Assembly (NCBI GenBank): GCA_016165875.1
Contig: JABBOT010000013.1
Location: forward strand, 11,221,308-11,285,307
Length of the DNA stretch: 64,000 nt
DNA from: Acanthopleura granulata
Lineage: Eukaryota; Mollusca; Polyplacophora; Chitonida; Chitonidae
Reading direction: 5' to 3'
The stretch's first letter is position 1; the number at the start of each line of letters is the position of its first letter. The position numbers and the translations under genes were made by a program. A model generated the notes under the pieces. It was given only the letters and a program-made list of their open reading frames with translations, did no database searches and had not been told where the DNA came from. This document shows positions 1 to 9,849 of this stretch, one piece after another.

Positions 1-157
1 TTTCAGCTTGGGCCATGATGTAGCGTTGTCCCATCTGGACAATCAGCCACGCCAAACGAACTTAAACCCGACCGTGAATTTAATCACCTTGTGTGGGCCT
101 TAAGCTTACGCGGTTCCTAACCCGGACATATGTAATCACGACATGTGCCTCGTAACA
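1..157 (-). repeat. 3' LTR (partial, cut by window edge)
   Basis: Positions 1-157 match 7840-7996 without gaps and with three substitutions. In element sense the LTR begins TGTTACGAGG at 157 and continues left beyond the window. About 690 bases of this LTR lie outside, so the target-site duplication cannot be checked. Confidence 0.93.
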
Positions 158-170
158 TTATCCCCCCACT
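158..170 (-). promoter_or_regulatory. Polypurine tract (plus-strand primer)
   Basis: On the minus strand the bases just before the 3' LTR are a G6 run followed by ATAA, abutting the LTR's TG. This is the expected place and composition for the RNase H-resistant primer of plus-strand DNA synthesis in LTR elements. Confidence 0.8.
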
Positions 171-1471
171 CGAAAAAGCACGTGACCTCACGTGTTATTA
201 AGTTTAGAAGATGGCCCGGATGAAAATCCCTCAATGTGTTTACATGAAGTGGAACTAGATAGAACTAAAGTACAATTGCTACAGCACGACGTCAAACATG
301 ATTTGAGGAATTATTTATCGTACACAAATAGAAAATCGATTACAACACCAAACAATGAAGCGATTACAACATTGATCAGACATGATTTGAATCGATTACC
401 ACATCAAACAGTTCGTTAGCTACGTGGAAGAAGATAAAATGTATTTAACACGGAAACAATCTAAACGAACATCGCATGGGAACATGCATTTATCACAAGA
501 GCACACATATATATATATATTTTTTCTAATAATGGCTGCGAGTGAAGTCGTCATATCTCTTCCATTATCATGGGTGATCGAAAGGCTTGCGGCACGTCTC
601 CTGGCTGGATGAAGGTAGGGCATACATCGCGAGGAACATAGATTCAAGGCTCGGCGCATCCCCTCGCTGATTCGGGCGACTCTGTAACTATCGAAGAGCA
701 GTATCAGGCACGTAGAACGCAACATTCCAAGATTAAGGAGGAGTGAATGTTTACCATATAGTTATATGCCACGGTTACAGTTCTTGAGAATAAAGTTTGG
801 ATGCCCACTTTGTATAATTGTCACTGATGTCACGTGTCTAGCAAGTGATTGGAGATAGTCTAACCGATTTACCAAGGCATGATCTACACTTAGCCGTCGC
901 AGGTAGAGTCATTACTCTCGCGCTGTGGTCGTCACCAGGCGGCTTGATAAGGTTAGCTGAAGGAAGGTCGCTTGCAGAGAATTCAAATACGAGATGACAC
1001 ACTGTGACATGATACAAAACAACCTGGAAATTCACCTACCTAGAATTAGCTACCACGCAAATATACTTGAACCTATGGACCATGGATTCCAAGATACAGT
1101 TTGGAATACCACATTCCGTGCGATTTGTGGGGTTTCAGAATCTCCATCGATAACATGAGGCTGCAAAGGACTTACATAGCGAGTTAGTACAACGAATGAC
1201 AACAATAAGGATCCCGGGAATGAACACATGGAGTTAATTCAATTCACACGTCAACCATCTTCATAGGGACGGACTGGATGTACCTATTTAGGAGAATGTA
1301 TAGGTTAGCTCGGTATGGAGAGTGCAGTATATGCCGCACTCTCCCATATTCTATCACCGACATGTTTGAATAATACTCCTAGTCGTGTTTGACGACTATG
1401 CGCTCCGACTAGGTCCATTATAACAAACACAGGGATGTAAAACACAGTGATCAGCATCTGGAAGTAGACAG
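171..1471 (-). other. Long 3' internal region of the Gypsy element without recognisable coding
   Basis: About 1.3 kb lies between the chromodomain stop codon and the polypurine tract. I recognise no domain in its short open frames and no envelope-like protein. A perfect 9-bp stem (1317-1325 with 1336-1344, 10-base loop) and a TA run near 507-521 are the visible structures. It may be an untranslated region carrying RNA signals, or decayed coding sequence. Confidence 0.6.
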
Positions 1472-1875
1472 TTATTTATCCTTAGCATGAAAATTATCAA
1501 TAAGAGACTGATCCAAAATGTGTGACTCGGGTTCCCAAGTATTGTGTTTGGGACCATATCCTGCCCACTTGATCTTATAATAGTTAACTCCTTTTACCTT
1601 CTTGTGACGTAAAATCTTTTCCACTGTCCATATGTCATCGGTTACATCGGTGCTACCCTCTGGTGATGATTGTGTATTTGGGTTCGGATTTGCTGTAGGA
1701 CAGTCCTCGGTGTTGATACCAGAACCTATTTGTCTAGTATCTGGATGCAAACAAGGCTTGAGGCGATTAGAGTGAATAAGGGTACCCAACATTCTACCGT
1801 TAATCCGCCTTAGGCGATATGTGCAATTACTGGGCATAGATTGCACTATGAAGGGTCCTTCCCATGGATGGGACA
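1472..1875 (-). pseudogene. pol (3' end): Integrase C-terminal GPF motif plus chromodomain (displaced frame)
   Basis: This frame opens with a W-E-G-P-F motif, the GPY/F module at the end of Ty3/Gypsy integrases. Later comes a chromodomain with its signature: V-E-K-I-L near the start, Y-K-I-K-W-A-G-Y in the core strands and N-T-W-E-P-E before the final helix. The aromatic positions that read methyl-lysine (Y, W and the later W) are present. In chromoviruses this domain guides integration towards modified histones. The frame is +1 relative to the integrase catalytic core: the core frame stops at 1881, just before the GPF motif, so one base appears gained near 1885. Without that change the chromodomain would be the C terminus of the polyprotein. 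Confidence 0.88.
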
Positions 1876-1880
1876 GGTTT

Positions 1881-2633
1881 TTAACTAGGTCCTCTCCGGA
1901 CTTTTGGGTTAAGTAACCACACTAAATCACCAACCTTGTAGGGTGGAGGCCTAGCGTTCCTGTCATAGTTCTTTTTCATACGGTCTTTAGAAATTGACAA
2001 GTTAGCTCGTGCCAGTGTTTGGGCTATTTGTAAGTTAGCTTTAATCTCATCCAAGCATTCACTGAATGATAGTGGGTTAGAGTCTTTACTATGTAAATTA
2101 GCATCTATCGGTAGGTTAGCCTCACGGCCATACAACACATGAAAGGGAGTGAGACCTGTACTTTCAAGGGCAGGGGACGTTCTGTGAGCGAACAAAATGG
2201 ATGGTATGTAGGTATCCCAATCGTCCTGTGAGTCGTTTGTAAACATTGAAATACCAGTTACCAGGGTTCCGTTGAACTTTTCCGTAAGGCCATCAGTTTG
2301 GGGATGGAAAGGGCTTGTTTTTACATGCTTGGTATTAAACAACTTACACAACTCTTGGACAAGGCGCGAGAGAAAATTTGTACCCCTGTCGGATAATAAC
2401 ACCTTGGGTGACCCATGGCGACATATTATCTCATTATAAAAGACTTTGGCAATTACAGGCGCCTCAATTGACGGGACGGCGAAGGCTTCCGGCCAACGCG
2501 TCATGTAATCCGTAATTACGACAATATACTTATTACCTTGAGTCGTTGTGGGTAGTGGGACAACACAGTCAATAGCGATTCGGTCGAATGCACCTCTACG
2601 GGAGGTAGGGGATTTAGAAGAGCTTTGCGACAA
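1881..2633 (-). pseudogene. pol (IN): Integrase catalytic core (rve)
   Basis: The frame carries the full D-D-35-E triad: Asp22 in A-I-D-C-V, Asp82 in L-L-S-D-R-G-T-N and Glu118 in H-P-Q-T-D-G-L-T-E, with exactly 35 residues between the second Asp and the Glu. These residues bind the two metal ions for strand transfer of the DNA copy. The zinc-binding part of the integrase is in the neighbouring frame to the right (ending 2516), so a single-base change near 2600-2635 separates the two halves. The first motif reads C-V-V-P-L-P where G-P-L-P is usual in the family. The frame ends at a TAA at 1881, in front of the GPF/chromodomain frame. Confidence 0.9.
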
Positions 2634-5284
2634 TATTTAGGTGTCTTCCTAGTATTACACTTAGTGCAAGTTTTAACCCAATGTTCAGTGTCAGCATACA
2701 TGCCGTGCCAAAAGTAACGTCGTTTAATTTTCTCATAGGTCTTACTAATGCCAAAATGACCACCAGTGGGATCGTCGTGATAAGCGCATAATATCTGTTT
2801 CCTTAGTTGGTTTGGAACAACTAATAACAGCCCTTTCGAATTGGCTGGACTTTTGTCAGATATGGAAATGCGATGAAGGATACCATCCGAATCCAGAACA
2901 TAGTGATCAGCTGTTAGCAAAATAGTTCTAGCATCGGCATCTTTTGACGGCAGCTGCTTGTTTTCTAAGTATGCTATTAGCATGGAGGTTGTCGGATCTT
3001 GCCTTTGAAAGTCAGAGAGCTGAGCCAAGGGGAGATCCAAGGCATTGATACTGACTTCTTTAGCTGTGGATTTGATTACCTCAGATGATTTAAAAGGAAT
3101 TCTAGACAACCCGTCGGCATTTTCATGAACTCTACCTGCTCGATGAACTACTGTAAAGTCGAAATCCTGGAGAGCCATAGCCCAGCGTGCTAATCTTCCA
3201 GAAGGTTCCTTAAGCTCCAGAAGACATCGGAGGGCGCTATGGTCGGTTATTACAGTGAAATGCCTACCATACAGATAAGGCCTGAAATACTTGATACCGG
3301 CTACTACAGCAAGTGCCTCTTTCTCGGTAATGCTATAATTTTTCTCATGGATGGTTAGCGGCCTACCTGCGTATGCTACTACAGCCTCTTTTCCATCTTT
3401 GTCCTGAGCTAGAATCATACCTATTCCTAAGTCACTAGCGTCTGTACAGAGTTTAAAGGGCTTGGTGAAGTCGGGAAAGATTAACACAGGAGGGTTACTT
3501 AGCGCAAGCTTTAGGTTTTCAAAAGCTTCCTGGCATTCAGCAGACCACATAAATGGTTTGTCCTTCTTTGTGAGCTCATTTAGAGGAGCAGCTATGGCCG
3601 AAAATCCTTTCACAAATTTCCGATAGTAATTAGCCAAACCTGTGAAACTTCTAAGTTCTTTAAGGTTCCTGGGCCTTGGGTACTCATTGATAACCCTGCA
3701 TTTCTCTGGATCTGGACGAATTCCATCTTTAGATACCACATGACCCAAATACTTTACCTCTCTGCAAGCAAAATTGCACTTTTGAGGCTTCAGCCTTAAC
3801 CTGGCCTCCTTAAATGGCTGGAATACCGCTTCCAGATGTTTAAGATGATCTTCAAAACTCGGAGAGAATACAATTATATCATCGATATAAATGAGGCAGA
3901 TATCATAGGTTAAACCTCGAAGAACACTTTCCATAACTCGTTGGAATGAACTGGGGGCATTTGTGACTCCAAAGGGAAGTCGGGTAAACTGATAAAGACC
4001 CGAGTGTACTATGAAGGCAGTTCTATCTGCAGTCTGAGGATCCAACTCTATCTGCCAGTAACCACTTCTAAGGTCCAAAGTACTAAAGTAAGCAGCGCAC
4101 TTACCTGAGATTGCTTGGAATGATTCTTCCATCCGTGGTAACGGATATGAATCCTTGTATGTGACAGAGTTTAATTTCCTATAGTCCACACAGAAACGTA
4201 TAGAGTTGTCGGGCTTTTTAACTAACACTACTGGACTTGTCCATGGAGACTGACTTTCCTCAATTACATCCTGGTCTAGCATCTTACGTAGGTGATCATC
4301 TATGACCTGTCGCTGAGCTGGGCCCACTCTGTAGGGCCTTTGTCTAATGGGGGCGTGGTCACCCGTCTCTATCCTATGCTTAATTGTTGAGCTTTTAGAT
4401 AATTCTGAATCATTATTTGCGAACACATCTCTGTAATCCATCAACAACTTCTCAAGTTTGCCCTTTTGGTCTGTGTCCAATTCAGAATTACTTAAGTCAA
4501 CCGCAGGAGGGTCATTAAAGGGATTAAAGGGATTACAGTTACCACCTGGGGAAGAAGGACTATCTAGCGAGATAGCGAGATTCACCTGCTCCGCAGGGGA
4601 CTCTACACTAGGATAAACATTAAACTGATCTGCTGAAAATGTTCCCAAGTTCAGTAAGTCTCTTATGTGAACTGATTCCCCGCTGGGATTTAAAATTCTG
4701 ATAGGGATAAGACCATTAACAACGGTGACTAAAGCTCGGGCTCCAATTACGCCCTTCTTACCGTATAAATCTTCATTAGGCTCGAATAATCCAGAACATC
4801 CCTCAAGAAAACCATTGTGGACTTTAGCCATAAAAACAGTTTGGGAATTTGCATTTAATTCGACATGAGTGAAGGCGCAAACCTTGCTTGCACCGGTTAG
4901 ATTATACTTCTTTTGTAGCTTAACAATCTCCGAACCTCGAAGTTGGAACGTTCCCTCATCAAAATTAATGTGACCACCATAGGTAGACAAGAAATCAGTA
5001 CCTAATATGACTTCACATGTCAAATCAGCTACGACATATACCTTATGGAGAACATGTAATTTACCGATCTCTAATGGTAAGGACAGTGTGCCTAATATCT
5101 TGATAACAGATGCATTAGCAGAAACGACGGTAGGCATGTCAGAAGCTGTAAGAGGGAGCATTCTTAGCGTTGGGTCCCTAAGTCTAAACTCATTTTGAAT
5201 AACACTTACTCCAGCACCTGTATCTATAAGAACAGAGACAGTTGAGTCACTAACCTTAGCACGAACAGAGCTAGCTAATTGAAG
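2516..5284 (-). pseudogene. pol: Pol: aspartic protease, reverse transcriptase, RNase H, integrase zinc domain
   Basis: The frame is open from a TAG at 5285-5287 to a stop at 2516. The protease active site D-T-G-A lies at 5216-5224, upstream of the first ATG (5161), so translation must enter from an upstream frame. Counting from that ATG: reverse transcriptase with L-P-F-G-V near residue 394 and catalytic Y-I-D-D at 425-428; RNase H with T-D-A-S near 573, E-A-L-A-V near 612 and T-D-H-S-A near 637; then the integrase zinc motif with paired His near 793-801 and C-T-K-C near 831. All catalytic residues seen are intact. The last roughly 40 residues are out of frame with the integrase core that follows. 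Confidence 0.93.
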
Positions 5285-6007
5285 CTAAAATTACCTTCTT
5301 GGTTTCAGTTACATTTTCCGAATCCACAGGTATGTCGACATCGGCTGGTTTAACAAATGACGGCTCGGTGTGACGTCTGTGTTTCTCGAAGAGATCAACA
5401 CAACTGTGTGGAAGCCGTGGGTTGTAACTGAGCAACGTTGTAACCAATTCCTTTCCAACATTTACAATAACAATAAACACAATGATAATAAAACTCAACA
5501 GATGAACAATGGCATTAGAGAGCAGATTCGAGTTAGAATCACCTATCGTCCCACAGTCAACACGGTCACCTTTCAGTCCGTTTGAATTTACATCAATAGG
5601 CAAAAGTTGCACGGTGCCTTTGTTAATAGTGGCTGTTGCAGGGGATTTGGGGACGCTAGCATCCGTTTGGATACCTACTTCTTTAAAGTTTCTCTCGGAG
5701 ATGCTATTTCCAAAACTACATTTATTTTCAAAAGTGATTTTACATGGGGAAATATGATTAAAATTAGAATCACTCGAATCTCTTAAAGAAGAATGCTGAG
5801 GTTCTGGTGGAGATCTAGGATTTAGCTTAACCCGGGCGGATTTGCCCCTGATGGCTAAACTAGCCGTTGTACTTATCCTAGGTCTGGGAGATGTAGTATT
5901 ATTACTAGCATTGAGTTTCGAGTCTGAAATGTTTTGATTAGAATTTGGAAATCGAACTCTTCCTACCTGAAGTTCACTATCTTCCCAGTTATAGTGAACT
6001 TCCTCTA
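5271..6007 (-). pseudogene. Gag-pol linker frame of unknown function
   Basis: A frame of about 240 codons is open from just after the gag stop to a TAG at 5271-5273. It is entered by a -1 shift at the heptamer 6008-6014 and leads up to, but not into, the protease frame. The first half is rich in Ser, Asn, Pro and Arg and looks disordered. The middle, near 5475-5515, has a strongly hydrophobic run of about 14 residues (L-L-S-F-I-I-I-V-F-I-V-I-V) that could span a membrane. I recognise no domain. To reach the protease the ribosome would need a second shift within 5274-5284, or one base has been gained there by mutation. Confidence 0.65.
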
Positions 6008-7053
6008 GTTTAAAGGCACGTTACTCGAATTGTTAGGCTGCAAGGATTGTCGTCTGGCATTGTTTCTCTTTCTTTTTCGACAATCGTTGATTACATGGCC
6101 AGGAGTTTTACAATAATTACAGAATGGTTTAGTTTTTGTTTTCTCGGGGCAGTCCTTCGCCATGTGGCCTAGTCGGTGGCACGATTTACAAATAGGGGTG
6201 CCATCGACGGCTCGAAAACGGTCGAAATCATTTAAATTTGAGGAGGTGCGGCTATCAGGCTGAGACTTTGCGATTGGTTGCTGCTTCGCAGCTTGCGAAT
6301 TTAAGGCAGCAATGCTGACGGCGCTTGGATAGGCACTCTCAGCCAATCTGGCTTTGTTTAGCGCATCTTCTAAATTTTCCGGTTTTTGAAAAATTACATG
6401 GGGCCTTAGAAAAGGGTTAAGTCCCTGCATAAAGAATGATAAGGTCTCAACATCCGATTTCCTAGCTCTTTTACATAGATGTGTAATATCTGTTATAAAT
6501 TCCTCTAGCGGCTCGTTCATCCTCTGTTGTCTAGCATAGAGCGCACTGTCTCTCGCCCAACGCATTTCGGACCGTTGAAACGGTTTGTGAACGAATCTAC
6601 CAATTGTCCGAAATTTTGTTTCACTGAATCCGATAATCCAGAGTAAAAACATTGCGCAGGTCCGCTTAAATACATTTTAAAAATGTTCGACCTTTGGGCG
6701 TCTGACCAGCCTAAAACATCGGCATAGGTTATGAAATGATCTAGAAAGGCTTGAAAATCGTCATCAGGTTTACCTGTGAATGATTTTGGGGCTGGTACAC
6801 CATTTGGCCCAGGCGAAGTATACCCTCTAGAATTAGAGCCTGCAATAGATGATAGTATCCTAGCCGTTTCCGAATTTTGATGTGCCAAACTGGTAAGAAC
6901 GGTAGAAATTGGCTGTAGGATTTGTTCGATATCTGGGTTGGAATTGGCAGCCGAATCAGAAGTAATTTCAGTCGATGTTGGTGATCCCCCGGATCTAAGA
7001 CTATATCCTAATGGAACTCCCTGAATACCCTGGTTTCTGTTGCTTTGGGCCAT
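6005..7053 (-). pseudogene. gag: Gag (capsid and CCHC nucleocapsid), split by one frameshift
   Basis: Translation starts at the ATG at 7053, about 80 bases inside the primer-binding site. The first frame runs to 6517 and contains a capsid-like region (F-T-G-K-P-D-D-D-F, then Y-L-S-G-P-A). The frame then changes near 6565-6575, where one base appears lost, and the second frame ends at 6005. The second frame holds R-Q-Q-R-M-N-E-P-L-E-E-F, typical of Gypsy capsids, and two CX2CX4HX4C zinc knuckles (residues 155-168 and 178-191 of that frame) for RNA packaging. Gag would assemble the particle in the cytoplasm. A single indel removes the C-terminal half as assembled. Confidence 0.92.
6008..6014 (-). 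promoter_or_regulatory. -1 ribosomal frameshift heptamer TTTAAAC at the gag stop
   Basis: In gag frame the codons read CCT TTA AAC TAG, so T TTA AAC is a canonical X-XXY-YYZ slippery site directly followed by the gag stop. A -1 slip enters the open linker frame that continues towards protease. This is how many retroelements set the gag to pol ratio. A downstream pseudoknot was not resolved by eye. Confidence 0.8.
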
Positions 7054-7135
7054 TTTTCTCTAAGTTACAAAAATTAAAAACACTTATCTTAGAACTGTAT
7101 ACCAGAAATTTATCGATGTGTCACTTTGAAACAAA

Positions 7136-7151
7136 CCACGCTCTGCTACCA
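7136..7151 (-). promoter_or_regulatory. Primer-binding site for initiator tRNA-Met
   Basis: On the minus strand the site begins TGGTAGCAGAG, the complement of the 3' end of the animal initiator methionine tRNA, and matches 14 of 16 expected bases. It is separated from the LTR end by two bases (7152-7153), the usual spacing for Ty3/Gypsy. Confidence 0.85.
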
Positions 7152-7153
7152 AT

Positions 7154-7996
7154 TGATACGGGGTAAGGGTTCGTGTGGCTACTTGATCCGAGCGCAGAGT
7201 TTGTAGAGGAAGCGTTTTGAGTGGAAGCGTCTTAGGGAAACCCTCACGATGGAGCCTATATAGTCTTGTCAGACACAACTAGGTAACACAACGTGCAGAG
7301 TGGAAACTGTGCGCTGAGGTTGCCACTAACTATGCCCGTAACCTTTATAAAACTATATAGCTTTATAGATAAACCTGTGGACAAAGTGACTACAACGACA
7401 AGGGGTTAAATAACAAGAGAGGAGTTCTTTAATATATACTTACTACTTATACTTACTATGTGCCGCTGTCCCTGGTTCAAAGTGGAGAGAGAGCGACCGC
7501 CAGCCAAAACAAGTCAATCCCAGTTGAATTTGGTGAAGTCCGAAAGCAGAGGGTATCTCCAAAGGAGAGAAGTTATAGTCTTAGATCGGGGGTATCAGGA
7601 AGCACAGTAACGTAGCGTTTGAGTGGCAAAAAGACTTCTGCTTCTCCTTTTAACTGAAACTGGGGGATTCGCTTATATAGCAGTGAACAAGTAAATCTTT
7701 TGTTTCTAAATTACCGGTCGTAAATTTTGAAGCCGGCGTTATCTCACTTAATGTATCGTCTGGAGGTGCTCTCTTTCCTCCTTTGGGTAACATTAATGGG
7801 GACCAACGGCGAGAACCATTTTTGACACATGTGTGGGAATTTCAGCTTGGGCCATGATGTAGCGTTGTCCCATCGGGACAATCAGCCACGCCAAACGAAC
7901 TTAAACCCGACCGTGAATTTAATCACCTTGTGTGGGCCTTAAGCTTACGCGGTTCCTAACCCGGACACATGTAATCACGACATGTGCCTCGTAGCA
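7154..7996 (-). repeat. 5' LTR (843 bp)
   Basis: In element sense it starts TGCTACGAGG at 7996 and ends CCCCGTATCA at 7154, followed by the primer site. The left 157 bases of the other LTR support the U3 end. A good TATA box (CTATATAAG, 7672-7680 on the minus strand) would place the transcription start near 7640-7650. Confidence 0.92.
7671..7680 (-). promoter_or_regulatory. TATA box of the Gypsy LTR promoter
   Basis: The minus strand reads GCTATATAAG inside the LTR, about 320 bases from the U3 start, suiting the core promoter of the element. This is inference from position and motif. Confidence 0.55.
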
Positions 7997-8168
7997 CTGA
8001 TCTCTCATCTCCCATTCCACAAGAGCACAAATGGAGTTTTACTTTGAGTGTCTTAACGATAGCTTGTAGAGAGAATGAAATTGCAGGATGACACAAAACA
8101 GACTGCAAAGCGTTCGTCTGCTTTTGTTTATAGCTTAACCTGATCAACTTTTGATATTTCTGTTATAG

Positions 8169-8302
8169 AATTTACCCGGACAGAACCACCCACTACTCCA
8201 ACAACGGTCTTCCCTGATGGTAAATATGGCGCCAGTTGTGACGGAAACTGTGACTGCTCTGGCGGCACACCACAATTAATTTCCCATTTAGTTACACGTT
8301 AA
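8169..8302 (+). pseudogene. EGF-like half-exon, array copy 1
   Basis: A pyrimidine-rich acceptor (TTTCTGTTATAG) precedes a phase-1 open segment whose translation contains D-G-K-Y-G-A-S-C-D-G-N-C-D-C. The D-G-x-Y/F-G-x2-C-x3-C-x-C pattern is that of EGF/laminin-EGF modules in MEGF- and scavenger-receptor-like proteins. Upstream is a Thr/Pro stretch. The frame closes at a TAA at 8300-8302 with no clear donor, so this is a terminal exon or a broken relic. Confidence 0.5.
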
Positions 8303-8554
8303 CGTTTGGTCTCAGAGCACTGTCCCTAAATCTGCAAGCCCGAAACCCTCCGGGTCTGATAGTCTTTATCCCATGAGAAACACTAGTTAAATTCCTGATA
8401 GGGCATGTGTAGTGTCTTATACAATGTACACGTTGTAAATGTACCAGTGAGTAAGGTACGAGTGAAGGGTCTCCGCCATGCTTGGCAACAGTGAGGGATG
8501 TACACGTACACTTGTACTGATAACCAGGATACATCTTGCCTCATCTGCGGAGAT

Positions 8555-8737
8555 GTGCATACAAAACAGCATTTACGTGAGTTGTTTTGGTGGCCTCAGA
8601 CGGAGATACAAGTCCTTAACGCTGTCAGAAATTGTTCTGTTTTTCAGATGAATGACAAAACTAGTATTTGTCACAACGGTCCGATGCAACCTGTGCCACT
8701 GGAGCTTTATTTTGAGTGTCCTATCGACAGCTTGTAG
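8555..8737 (+). pseudogene. Integrase zinc-domain fragment, array copy 1
   Basis: The translation contains R-E-L-F-W-W-P-Q and V-R-N-C-S-V-F-Q, matching the second half of the H2C2 zinc domain in front of LTR-retroelement integrases. The second cysteine of the CX2C pair is Phe here, while copy 2 retains it. The fragment is unrelated to the integrase of the Gypsy element at 1-7996. Confidence 0.6.
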
Positions 8738-8837
8738 AGAGAACGAAATTTGCATGATGACATAAAACAACCTGCATAGCGTTCGTCTGCTTTTGTTTAT
8801 AGCTTAACCTGATCAACTTTTGATATTTCTGTTATAG

Positions 8838-8971
8838 AATTTACCCGGACAGAACCACCCACTACTCCAACAACGGTCTTCCCTGATGGTAAATATGGCG
8901 CCAGTTGTGACGGAAACTGTGACTGCTTTGGCGGCACACCACAATTAATTTCCCATTTACAAACATGTTAA
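8838..8971 (+). pseudogene. EGF-like half-exon, array copy 2
   Basis: Same acceptor, phase and D-G-K-Y-G..C...C.C motif as copy 1. The residue after the last cysteine is Phe instead of Ser. Open to a TAA at 8969-8971. Confidence 0.5.
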
Positions 8972-9207
8972 CGTTTGATATCAGAGAACTGTCCCTAAAT
9001 CCTCGGGCCTGATAGTCCTTGTCTCATGAGAAACACTAGTTAAATTCCTGATAGAGCATGTGTAGTGTCTTATACAATGTACACGTTGTAAATGTACCAG
9101 TGAGTAAGGTACGAGTGAAGGGTCTCCGCCATGCTTGGCAACAGTGAGGGATGTACACGTAGACTTGTACTGATAACCAGGATACATCTTGCCTCATCTG
9201 CGGAGAT

Positions 9208-9390
9208 GTGCATACAAAACAGCGTTTACGTGAGTTGTTTTGGTGGCCTCAGACGGAGATACAAGTCCGTAACGCTGTCAGAAATTGTTCTGTTTGTCAG
9301 ATGAATGACAAAACTAGTATTTCTCACAACGGTCCGATGCAACCTGTGCCACTGGAGCTTTATTTTGAGTGTCTTAACGATAGCTTGTAG
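9208..9390 (+). pseudogene. Integrase zinc-domain fragment, array copy 2
   Basis: Retains H-T-K-Q-R-L-R-E-L-F-W-W-P and the CX2C pair (N-C-S-V-C-Q), followed by P-M-Q-P-V-P-L, as in LTR-retroelement integrases upstream of the catalytic core. It ends 60 codons on without any core motif. It was captured in the tandem unit before duplication. Confidence 0.65.
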
Positions 9391-9489
9391 AGAGAACGAA
9401 ATTGCAGGATGACACAAAACAGACTGCAAAGCGTTCGTCTGCTTTTGTTTATAGCTTAACCTGATCAACTTTTGATATTTCTGTTATAG

Positions 9490-9623
9490 AATTTACCCGG
9501 ACAGAACCACCCACTACTCCAGCAACAGTCTTTCCTGATGGTAAATATGGCGCCAGTTGTGACGGAAACTGTGACTGCTCTGGCGGCACACCACAATTAA
9601 TTTCCCATTTACTCACACGTTAA
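9490..9623 (+). pseudogene. EGF-like half-exon, array copy 3
   Basis: Same acceptor and phase-1 frame as copies 1 and 2, with the cysteine motif intact and a TAA at 9621-9623. The array decays about 225 bases further on, so no integrase fragment follows this copy. Confidence 0.5.
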
Positions 9624-9849
9624 CGTTTGGTCTCAGAGCACTGCCCCTAAATCTGCAAGCCCGAAACCCTCCGGGCCTGATAGTCCTTGTCCCATGAGAA
9701 ACATTAGTCAAATTCCTGATAGGGCATGTGTAGTACCTTACACGTTGTAAATGTACCAGTGAGTAAGGCACGAGTGAAGGGTCTCCGCCATGCTTGGCAA
9801 CAGTGAGGGATGTACACGTACACTTGAACTGATAACAAGAATACATCAT

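Larger units (their letters stand above)
1..7996 (-). mobile_element. Chromodomain Ty3/Gypsy LTR retrotransposon, nearly complete, frame-broken
   Basis: The element reads right to left: 5' LTR, primer site, gag with two CCHC knuckles, a linker, aspartic protease, reverse transcriptase, RNase H, integrase, chromodomain, polypurine tract and the start of the 3' LTR, which runs off the window. Domain order PR-RT-RH-IN is that of Ty3/Gypsy, and a C-terminal chromodomain after integrase is the mark of chromoviruses and similar lineages. The 157 visible bases of the 3' LTR differ from the 5' LTR at three positions (36, 129, 155), so insertion was recent. Even so the coding frame changes at about 6570, 5280, 2620 and 1885, besides the designed gag-pol shift at 6008. 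As assembled it cannot make an intact polyprotein. Assembly indel errors could produce the same picture. Confidence 0.95.
8029..9849 (+). repeat. Three-copy composite tandem array, unit about 660 bp
   Basis: Shared landmarks recur at 8064, 8732 and 9385, giving periods of 668 and 653 bp. The third copy is partial and ends near 9849. Each unit holds an intron-like stretch, a splice acceptor with an EGF-like half-exon, a spacer, and (copies 1 and 2) a fragment of retroelement integrase. Copies are highly similar with scattered substitutions and small indels, so duplication is fairly recent. The array abuts the Gypsy 5' LTR. Confidence 0.92.

Noticed and set aside
420..1035. Minus-strand frames in the Gypsy 3' region as a possible envelope gene
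   Set aside because: Too short, no signal peptide, furin-type site or membrane anchor arrangement.
8169..8302. Alternative reading: the conserved GATG/GTAAAT as a splice donor within the EGF-like exon
   Set aside because: The downstream cysteines fit the EGF-like pattern and are conserved in all copies, so the sequence is more likely coding through the site.
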